NCBI RefSeq assembly: GCF_022200785.1
Contig: NZ_CP087585.1
Span: 3,410,001 to 3,474,000, forward strand
From: Pedobacter mucosus
GTDB lineage: Bacteria > Bacteroidota > Bacteroidia > Sphingobacteriales > Sphingobacteriaceae
Reading direction: 5' to 3'
Length of the DNA stretch: 64,000 nt
Below, piece after piece: positions 51,764 through 59,013 of this stretch (the stretch's first letter is position 1; each line of letters begins with the position of its first letter). The position numbers were made by a program, and so were the translations under genes. The notes beneath the pieces were generated by a model. That model ran no database searches. It was not told where the DNA came from and saw only the letters and a list, made by a program, of their open reading frames with translations.

Positions 51764-52772
51764 ATTTACACTTTTTTCCAGCATTTTATTTTCAATTGGG
51801 CTTTGCTTTTTTACTAATGCAGTTGCGCAACCACGTATCTCAACGAGTAATCAAATGTATATGCAGGTAAGCAATTCTCAAACGCAAACCTTTAACAACG
51901 CTTTCCAGGTACAGATTTCTTTGGTAGGCTTTCTCAGAAATTATCCAAATTGGAGTCTTGCTGCAATTCTTAATCAGGAAATCACAAATAGTGAAGGAAA
52001 AACCTTGCCATTTAGTAAAATTAAATTGAGCTTAAGCGCCGTAACCGGAGCAACTTTTGCACAAATAGGCAGCGGTACAACGCCTGTTCAGTTAAATGCA
52101 CCGGGCATTCAATCATTGATAATAAATTCATCCAAACTTCCTCTACAAAATGATGGGTTTGAATTTTATAAACAATATGTTTTTACGGTAGATGTGATTT
52201 TAGCAGGAGGTACATATTTGGATGCGTTAAAAAGTTGGCAGAATTACGCTATGAATTTAGCTTTCGTTTTACTCGATAATAAAGGAGTAGAACTTGCCAG
52301 GTCCAGTGCAATAAACAACATGCAAATTCGGCCGGATGGAACCTACACTTCTCCAGCTACTTATGGTATACAAGTTCAGGATAATGCCAGATCTGGTTTA
52401 CTGGAATTGAAAACGATGAACGATTATGTTAATGGGACCTCAGTAAGTTACGCTAATGGCTTAACCGTTACGGCCGCTACACCCTATGCAATTATGGTTA
52501 GAACCAGCAATGCAAATTTTAGCGCAGGCACCAAAACCCTTCCTGTTTCTGTGGTTAATTTACAACTTAGCGCAGTTAGTACTTCAGGATCATATACCAT
52601 TCCATTATCAGAAACCAGTCAGACTGTTGGTAGCGGTGGTACAAATACATCAAGCGCTCAAGCCTATAAATACAATATTCGTTATTTCACCAAAGCAAAT
52701 GATAGCCGATTGATTAATGCTGTTCCTGATAATTATAGCGGAATTTTAATCTATGAGATCATTCCACAGTAA
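51756..52772 (+). CDS. two-domain pilus-associated protein (proposed tip adhesin)
   Basis: A 338-residue secreted protein (signal MNKFTLFSSILFSIGLCFFT, cleavage near AVAQ). Residues about 25-200 form an unknown N-terminal beta-rich domain. Residues about 205-338 resemble the pilin-like protein: LELKTMNDYVNGTSVSYANG then LTVTAATPYAIMVRTSN aligns with its LDYKTTADYTDG...LTVYSTGAFIVKVKSAS, and both end in a strand followed by one or two residues (LIYEIIPQ here, VTYTIEAN there). A receptor-binding-like N-terminal domain joined to a C-terminal pilin domain is the plan of FimH-type tip adhesins. No Cys. Function is inferred from architecture and from its place between chaperone and usher-like genes. 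Confidence 0.6.
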   Translation: MNKFTLFSSILFSIGLCFFTNAVAQPRISTSNQMYMQVSNSQTQTFNNAFQVQISLVGFLRNYPNWSLAAILNQEITNSEGKTLPFSKIKLSLSAVTGATFAQIGSGTTPVQLNAPGIQSLIINSSKLPLQNDGFEFYKQYVFTVDVILAGGTYLDALKSWQNYAMNLAFVLLDNKGVELARSSAINNMQIRPDGTYTSPATYGIQVQDNARSGLLELKTMNDYVNGTSVSYANGLTVTAATPYAIMVRTSNANFSAGTKTLPVSVVNLQLSAVSTSGSYTIPLSETSQTVGSGGTNTSSAQAYKYNIRYFTKANDSRLINAVPDNYSGILIYEIIPQ

Positions 52773-52780
52773 GCATTGTA

Positions 52781-55567
52781 ATGAAATTGCACCGATTTAT
52801 CACCTTCTGTTATTGCTTTATTTTATTGATGTGTTTTACTTTGAATGTACAGGCACAACAAAATTCGGGTGTAAAAATAAGCACTGATAGCTTAATTAGT
52901 ATTGGTAGAGAAAAACTTATTTCCGTAAGCATTAGGATAGATAACACAAGCAAACAAGATTTTGAGGGGCAAATTGCACCCATTCTGCCTAAAGGATTTG
53001 GATTAATATCAGAGCAAACGATTAAAATTCGATTAGCTAAAAAAGCCCATGCTTTTTATCCTTTCAAATTTTTAGTGTTAAGCAATGCTGATGCTCATAC
53101 TCAAGAAATGCGCTTTCAACTCCAAAATTTAAATGGTGAAATGCTTTCTCAGGTAACTTCAAAAGTGGCGCTTTTGCCAATACGTGCAACTGAACTTGTG
53201 GTATTAAATCCCAGTATTATGCTTAAGCAGATTGGAGATTCTTTATCTATAAATGTTTTGGTTCGGAATATGGGTAACCAAGTAGAAGAACTAAAATTGG
53301 TGGCGTCATTTCCTACAGAAACTGGACAAGGAAAAAGTACTTTCCAAAAAAACATAAGTCTTTCTCCGGGAAGTGAGCAAAACGTAACTTTTTCTAAAAT
53401 CATAAACCGCGGACTTTATCAACTAAATAATTTTTACATCAACATTGCCGGATTATATAAGAGTGGCGATCTTTTTGGAAATGGAATTGCTTATGTTCAA
53501 AATGCCTCGGCAAGCAGGCAATACGTAAACGCAGAGATTCCATTGGGAAGCTTAAATAGCGGTCTCTCCAACCAAATCTCTTTAAGCGGACAAAATCTTT
53601 TTAATAATTCTCAATCGTGGCAAGTTAATGGTGCTGGCGCAACACAAATTGGAAACGGAATTTTAGGCTTTAGCGTAGATGCCTATCAATGGAACAGCAT
53701 TAATAATAAACCGTTGTTGAGCAATACTTGGCTAAATTATCAAGCTGATAATAAAGGCATAACGGTTGGAAATATTTCTGAAAACTTGGAAAGCTTTATC
53801 AACGGGCGAGGCATAAAATTATACACAACAAAAGAAGAAGATCAGCATGGATTAGAGGCCGCAGTGGTTCAAAAATCTTATAATCTTTTAGGAGATAATT
53901 TTAATTACGGGTATTCAGCTTATGTAAAAACAAGTTTTAAAGATAGTAGCAGGCATCAATATAATAGCTCACTTATATTCGATTATGCTCCATTTGAACA
54001 AAGCAGAAGTATACTTTCTTCAAATTCTGTCTCGTTATTTAACAAAACTGCCTTGGTAATGAGTGTAAATCTTGGTGGTGGGTTATCCCAAAGTTTGATA
54101 AATCCAACTGATATTAAGCCATCTTTAGCCATTGGAACTTCCCTTAATGGTACCTATAAAAAAATTAATTTCAGCAGTAACAATTTTTTTTCCACGGCTT
54201 ATTATCCAGGAATCCGTCGTGGCGTATTACAACTTAATGAGCGGATTAGTAAATATATTGGGTCGCATAATGTTTGGATTGGTTTCAGCAATTATGGGTT
54301 CAATCCTTCATATCAACGAAATGTATATTTTCTTCAAAGGAATTATGCTTTACAAAAAACCGAAATTGGCTGGTCAATTCCACTTAAAATTAATTTAAAT
54401 TTAACTTTAACGGCATCAAAAGACTACGAAAAGGCAGATTATAATAGCTTATTTTCAGGAGCAAGTTCTTTATCTTCTTATCGAATAAATGAATCATTTA
54501 ACTGGCATAGCAACGATTTTAGGCAAAATGTTTTTCTATCATTGGATAATGGTTTCGGAAAAAGAGCAGAAGGAAAAGCTGAATTTCAAGTTCGCTTAAA
54601 TGCGAACTGGAGCAGTAGCTGGTTTAACATAAATGCTTACTTACAAAGGGGCAGTTTTCTACTTGCAGAATCTTTTAACAATAATATAAGTGATCAGGAA
54701 ATATATAGATATAGTTTAAGTCCATCGCTGCATAGGTACTTTTTTAATAAGAAATTTCGTACTGAAGCTGGTTTAATTTTTTATCGCGATGCTTTATTTG
54801 GTAATAATATAACTTACCTGGCTAAGGCAGAATACTCAGCTACACCAAAAACGGCTCTATATATAAGTTCTTATGAATATCAATATAGAAACAGTTTTAC
54901 AAACTCCACATTTAGAAGTTTACAAGCCGGAATTACCCAAAAACTTCCTGACCCAAGGCAACATATTGCAGGGAAGAAAGGTAATCTCGAAGTTCAATTT
55001 TACAAAGACAATAATCAAAATGGCTTATTCGACCTTGGAGATGTTGCAGAAAAATCTGGAACAGTATTGATAAATAAAATTATTTTTATCGTTCCAGCAA
55101 GCGGTACTATTCAATATAATAAAGTGCCATATGGATCGTACGTGGTGAGTATGCCTATCCAAAACGGCTTTCAAGTTCCGGCTCAAATAATTAAAGTGGA
55201 TCAAAAAAATGTTAAAGTTGTTATCGCATTAGAAAAAAGTGGAAACGTAACTGGTAAAATTGCGATCAATTATAATGAGCTTAAAAGTTTGCAGGTAGAT
55301 CCATCGTTATCTGGCTTTACTATTTTAGTTAAAAATAAAGAAGGAAAAATTAGTGCTGTAAAAACTGGCGAAGATGGTAACTATTCTATTTATTTACCAG
55401 AAGGAAATTATGAAGTTTATCCTGATGTAACGCAATTTCCGGCGCATATTTATTTCGACGGACCTCATCTTGAAGTTGTAGTTAAAAGCGCTAACAACAC
55501 CATCATTCCGACAATCAATTTAAAGGTTAAAGAAAAGAGAATAGAAATTAAGCGCTTTAAGAATTAA
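52781..55567 (+). CDS. usher-like outer-membrane protein with N- and C-terminal beta-sandwich domains
   Basis: A 928-residue secreted protein (signal ending VQAQ). Residues about 28-130 and 135-230 are two Ig-like domains of NEW3 character (KLISVSIRIDNTSKQDFEGQ; LSINVLVRNMGNQVEELKLV). About 240-720 is a long run of amphipathic, aromatic-rich strands typical of an outer-membrane beta-barrel. About 730-805 is SdrD-B/Cna-like (GNLEVQFYKDNNQNGLFDLG), and 815-915 carboxypeptidase-regulatory-like (GFTILVKNKEGKISAVKTGE). Ushers also combine an N-terminal domain, barrel and two C-terminal domains. I find no clear plug domain and no FimD-family motif, so homology is not claimed. It starts 8 bp after the adhesin-like gene. 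Confidence 0.6.
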   Translation: MKLHRFITFCYCFILLMCFTLNVQAQQNSGVKISTDSLISIGREKLISVSIRIDNTSKQDFEGQIAPILPKGFGLISEQTIKIRLAKKAHAFYPFKFLVLSNADAHTQEMRFQLQNLNGEMLSQVTSKVALLPIRATELVVLNPSIMLKQIGDSLSINVLVRNMGNQVEELKLVASFPTETGQGKSTFQKNISLSPGSEQNVTFSKIINRGLYQLNNFYINIAGLYKSGDLFGNGIAYVQNASASRQYVNAEIPLGSLNSGLSNQISLSGQNLFNNSQSWQVNGAGATQIGNGILGFSVDAYQWNSINNKPLLSNTWLNYQADNKGITVGNISENLESFINGRGIKLYTTKEEDQHGLEAAVVQKSYNLLGDNFNYGYSAYVKTSFKDSSRHQYNSSLIFDYAPFEQSRSILSSNSVSLFNKTALVMSVNLGGGLSQSLINPTDIKPSLAIGTSLNGTYKKINFSSNNFFSTAYYPGIRRGVLQLNERISKYIGSHNVWIGFSNYGFNPSYQRNVYFLQRNYALQKTEIGWSIPLKINLNLTLTASKDYEKADYNSLFSGASSLSSYRINESFNWHSNDFRQNVFLSLDNGFGKRAEGKAEFQVRLNANWSSSWFNINAYLQRGSFLLAESFNNNISDQEIYRYSLSPSLHRYFFNKKFRTEAGLIFYRDALFGNNITYLAKAEYSATPKTALYISSYEYQYRNSFTNSTFRSLQAGITQKLPDPRQHIAGKKGNLEVQFYKDNNQNGLFDLGDVAEKSGTVLINKIIFIVPASGTIQYNKVPYGSYVVSMPIQNGFQVPAQIIKVDQKNVKVVIALEKSGNVTGKIAINYNELKSLQVDPSLSGFTILVKNKEGKISAVKTGEDGNYSIYLPEGNYEVYPDVTQFPAHIYFDGPHLEVVVKSANNTIIPTINLKVKEKRIEIKRFKN

Positions 55568-55578
55568 GCAAAAAAAAA

Positions 55579-55631
55579 TCATATGTCAGTTGAAGGATTG
55601 GTTTTTAGGGAACCCGACGTTTGACATATGA
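55579..55631. terminator. hairpin after the pilus-like operon
   Basis: TCATATGTCA (55579-55588) and TGACATATGA (55622-55631) are exact complements 12 bp after the usher-like stop codon, enclosing a second small stem (GGTT/AACC). The following sequence is only moderately T-rich. It could end the operon. Confidence 0.45.
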
Positions 55632-55775
55632 ATTGAATATTTTTGGTATACGTTGTTTCGAATAACTGATACAAATATGCTACTATGTATAGGTCCGATA
55701 TACTTTTTTACATCAACCCCTTAAATTCTTACACGAAACCAGATTTGTAAACCAAAATAAATCTCAGAGATTCTC

Positions 55776-58616
55776 TTAAAATTTAATTATAACTTCCTTT
55801 CCTGTGTAACGAATCGTTTTATCTGGCTGCTGATTAAAATCTAAAGGCTTGGCTTTTTTAGGTGTTATCAGTAAAATGTTAAACGTTCGGTTTTTCATCA
55901 TTCCTTTAAACTCACCTATTCGATTAGCAATTTTCAAAGATTTTGATGCCTCGTTATAACTAAAGTTGATGGTGGAAAATGCACCTTTTTCATAATTATA
56001 ATTCAATACTTCATCCTCATAAAGAGAAAATTCTCCGTTATTACCTGCATAAACGTAAAGAGTTATTGGATCTGCTGGTTTTTCAGTTGTATACTGAATT
56101 TCTGGTCCGTAAGGAATAATAGCACCAGCTTTAACAAAAATTGGCATTCGATTATACGGTGCTTTTGCAGTGATGGTTTGTCCACCTTTAACAAAGTTAC
56201 CAGCATATAAATCATACCATCCTTTACCTTCAGGCAAATAAACTTTGCGATTGGTTGCACCGTATTTATAAACTGGGTTAATCAACAACGACGGACCGAA
56301 CATATACTGATCACCAATGTTTTTAACATTCAAATCGTTTCCAAAGTCCATCATTAATCCACGCATTAGTGTGTAATCCTTTTGATAAGAATTTCCTGCC
56401 AAAGCGTATATATAAGGCATTAATCGGTAGCGCAATTTGTTGTAAAACAACATGCTTTTATAAGCAGGATGATCCGCTGGAGCAATATTGTAAATTTCTC
56501 TAAATGGAAATTGCCCATGACTTCTAAATAGCGGAACAAAAGCACCAAATTGATACCATCTTGTATTTAATTCTCTCCATTCTGCTAAATCTGTCTGATT
56601 TGGCTTTTCATACCTCCGCTCTACAGAAAAACCACCGATATCCATCGTCCAATAAGGCAAGCCAGATAGAGAAAAGTTTATACCCGCAGAGATTTGCGAT
56701 TTCATATCTTCCCAACGGGATGCAATATCACCGCTCCAAGTGGCTGCAGCGTATCTCTGTAAACCGCCATAAGCAGAACGTGTTAAAATAAATACCCTGT
56801 CGTTTGGATTTTCTTTACGTTGCCCTTCGTAAACTCCTTTAGAATTTTGAAGCGGAAAAGCGTTAAAATATTTTGAAGCAGAGCCTAAATAAGTAGGCGA
56901 CATAATTTGTTTCCGTTCGTAAATGGGCAAATTAGAATGAATATCAGGCTCAGTTGCGTCCATCCACCATGCATCGATACCTTTTTTATAGAGCGATTTA
57001 TTCATCAAACTCCAAAATAAAGTCCGAGCTTCTGGATTAAATGCGTCGTAAAAAGTAGATTGAAAACCTAGCCAATCTTTTCGTCCTTCAATAATATTTC
57101 GTTTGTATAAAAACCCGTTTTTGTTCATCAAATCATAGTTGGAATTGCCCGAATAAAACTTTGGCCATACGGAAATCATTAAGCGAACCTTATAATGATC
57201 ATGAAGCGTTTTAATCATTGCTTCAGCATCGGGGAAACGACTTTTATCAAACTCATGTGTGCCCCAGCTATCTGGTTTCCAATATTGCCAATCGAGCACA
57301 ATATTATCTAAAGGAATTTTTCGATCCCTGAAAGCTTTAACTACGCCTAAAAGATCTTCCTGAGTTTTATATCTTTCTCTACTTTGCCAAAAACCCATCG
57401 CCCATTTTGGTAGTAAAACCGCCTTGCCTGTTAATGTTCTATAACCACTAATAACTTCGTCTGCATTAGCTCCTGAAACAAAATAATAATTAATTTCATC
57501 GCCTGCTTCAGATGAAAAAGCATATTGATTTTGTTCGGCTTCGGCTATTGGTGTTAAACATTTTAAGGCCAAATAAGATTCACCACCGTCTGGCAACCAT
57601 TCAATTTTAAAATCATACTTTTTATCTTTTAGCATTTCAGTCTCTACAACTGCCGAACCAGGATTCCAAGCTTGCCGCCACTTATCAACCAGTAATTCAC
57701 CGTTTATCCAAATTTTTATATATCCTGCATATTTAACCTGGAAATGGTGTATACCAGCGTAGCCAGAAGCAATTCTTCCTTCCCATTTTACCAATTCTTT
57801 ATCAAGTTTAAAACCATCAGGAAATTTTTTCATGTCGCTTAAGAAGGAATAATCAATATCCGATTCCGCTCTTTTAATAAATTCTTGTCCTGTTTTTTTA
57901 TCTGAATAAGATGCTGTTAACCAACCCTGATCTCCATCCTTAGAAAATAATTTTAAGCTGGAAAGTGGTTGATAATCTCTGATATCTCCAACTTTTGTAA
58001 TGGAATAATTATCCCAAAGGATGCCATAATTTTTATTGCTCAAAAGAAAAGGAATGGCCACATCTGTGTTATTTTGAAGTAACAAAACCTGCTTTCCTTT
58101 ATAATTCATCATATCATCCTGATGTTGACCCAAGCCATAAAGCGCTTCTTCCTTCGGTGAATTAAATGTCTGGACAATTTGATAACTGGCTTCGCCGTCG
58201 TTAGAAACAGCATTGAAAGACCTTAAACCTTGGTTTTTCTCTTCAAGGATACTTTTGCCGCTTAAATCTTGATATTTAATTTGACCGCTATGTTTATTTA
58301 CTTCTACTATGAGCGATTGGGTTTTAAGCTGTACATAATTTGTCTCCTCTGTAACCGAATATGTTGGCTTGGATTTTACCGGAATAACCATTAAGCTAGG
58401 TTCGAGTGAAAAATTACTGGTAGGCGAAATGATTGCATGAATTATGCGATCAGAAATGACCTCAATTTTTATCTGTTTACCAATGGAAGCACTATTGCTT
58501 TCTGGCTGAATGATTATCCCATTATCCGTTTTTTGATAAGGAATATTTTGCGAAAAGCTAAGTAAGGGAAGTAGAAAAAAGGAAGCGGCAGTTACTGTAA
58601 AATAAAGCTTTCTCAT
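55776..58616 (-). CDS. GH31-family glycosidase with an inserted PA14 domain (alpha-xylosidase type)
   Basis: A 946-residue secreted enzyme (signal ending LSFSQ). The N-terminal beta-sandwich is interrupted at about 230-365 by a PA14 domain (WEGRIASGYAGIHHFQVKYA, IKIWINGELLVDKWRQAWNP). The catalytic barrel has the nucleophile Asp553 in AWWMDATEPD and the acid/base Asp630 in WSGDIASRW. Distal and proximal C-terminal domains follow (FVKAGAIIPYGPE). GH31 enzymes with PA14 in Bacteroidota include xyloglucan alpha-xylosidases, so that activity is the best guess. Its leader has AACCAAAT two bases before the ATG. Confidence 0.88.
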   Translation of the reverse strand: MRKLYFTVTAASFFLLPLLSFSQNIPYQKTDNGIIIQPESNSASIGKQIKIEVISDRIIHAIISPTSNFSLEPSLMVIPVKSKPTYSVTEETNYVQLKTQSLIVEVNKHSGQIKYQDLSGKSILEEKNQGLRSFNAVSNDGEASYQIVQTFNSPKEEALYGLGQHQDDMMNYKGKQVLLLQNNTDVAIPFLLSNKNYGILWDNYSITKVGDIRDYQPLSSLKLFSKDGDQGWLTASYSDKKTGQEFIKRAESDIDYSFLSDMKKFPDGFKLDKELVKWEGRIASGYAGIHHFQVKYAGYIKIWINGELLVDKWRQAWNPGSAVVETEMLKDKKYDFKIEWLPDGGESYLALKCLTPIAEAEQNQYAFSSEAGDEINYYFVSGANADEVISGYRTLTGKAVLLPKWAMGFWQSRERYKTQEDLLGVVKAFRDRKIPLDNIVLDWQYWKPDSWGTHEFDKSRFPDAEAMIKTLHDHYKVRLMISVWPKFYSGNSNYDLMNKNGFLYKRNIIEGRKDWLGFQSTFYDAFNPEARTLFWSLMNKSLYKKGIDAWWMDATEPDIHSNLPIYERKQIMSPTYLGSASKYFNAFPLQNSKGVYEGQRKENPNDRVFILTRSAYGGLQRYAAATWSGDIASRWEDMKSQISAGINFSLSGLPYWTMDIGGFSVERRYEKPNQTDLAEWRELNTRWYQFGAFVPLFRSHGQFPFREIYNIAPADHPAYKSMLFYNKLRYRLMPYIYALAGNSYQKDYTLMRGLMMDFGNDLNVKNIGDQYMFGPSLLINPVYKYGATNRKVYLPEGKGWYDLYAGNFVKGGQTITAKAPYNRMPIFVKAGAIIPYGPEIQYTTEKPADPITLYVYAGNNGEFSLYEDEVLNYNYEKGAFSTINFSYNEASKSLKIANRIGEFKGMMKNRTFNILLITPKKAKPLDFNQQPDKTIRYTGKEVIIKF

Positions 58617-58798
58617 AAATTTGGTTAGTGGGTTCAGGTATTAAGGTGGTTAGGTTATCAGGCTTCTAAATATAAATTTAAGGTTTAAACTTTTGATATT
58701 ATTTATGCAAAATATAATGATAATAGCATTAAATTTTGGAGTTGCGGCTAATAGGATAAAGTTGAGCAAGTAGCGGTAAATTTAACAATGAGCTTTGC

Positions 58799-58864
58799 GA
58801 TTCCCGCTTTCACGAAAATGACGAACGGTTTTGTATACAGGCAATAGCTTGTATAGAAGTAAAC
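58799..58864 (+). repeat. 66-bp direct repeat, copy A
   Basis: Runs from GATTCCCGCTTTCACGAAAA through TGACGAACGGTTTTGTATAC to AAAC. About 57 of 66 bases match copy B at 58937-59002. No gene inside. Confidence 0.75.
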
Positions 58865-58884
58865 ATCATACAAGAACGGCCGTC

Positions 58885-58905
58885 ATTCCCTATTTGATAG
58901 GGAAT
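58885..58905. repeat. 8-bp perfect hairpin between the two direct repeats
   Basis: ATTCCCTA and TAGGGAAT enclose a 5-nt loop. It is preceded by CGTC, the complement of the GACG seen in both direct repeats, so the three blocks may be one element in alternating orientation. Confidence 0.55.
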
Positions 58906-58936
58906 CTTAAAGCGATCGCTATTTCTATAGCTTTAG

Positions 58937-59002
58937 GATTCCCGCATACGCGAGAATGACGACCGGTTTTGTATACAGGCAATACCTTGTACAGAAGCAA
59001 AC
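58937..59002 (+). repeat. 66-bp direct repeat, copy B
   Basis: Runs from GATTCCCGCATACGCGAGAA through TGACGACCGGTTTTGTATAC to AAAC, ending 12 bp from the GH3 stop codon. It matches copy A at 58799-58864. Confidence 0.75.
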
Positions 59003-59013
59003 GGCTTTGGCTC

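Larger units (their letters stand above)
58617..59013. other. 397-bp intergenic region filled with repeats
   Basis: Gap between GH31 and GH3. It contains two 66-bp direct repeats (58799-58864, 58937-59002) and a short perfect hairpin between them (58885-58905). No ORF and no TAnnTTTG match for GH31 is seen. Confidence 0.5.

Noticed and set aside
54132..54398. 88-residue alternative frame inside the usher-like gene
   Set aside because: Out-of-frame reading of barrel codons; no start context or domain pattern.
52781..55567. Interpreting the large barrel protein as an ordinary TonB-dependent receptor
   Set aside because: It lacks a plug domain and TonB-box region, and its C-terminus ends in beta-sandwich domains instead of a final barrel strand.
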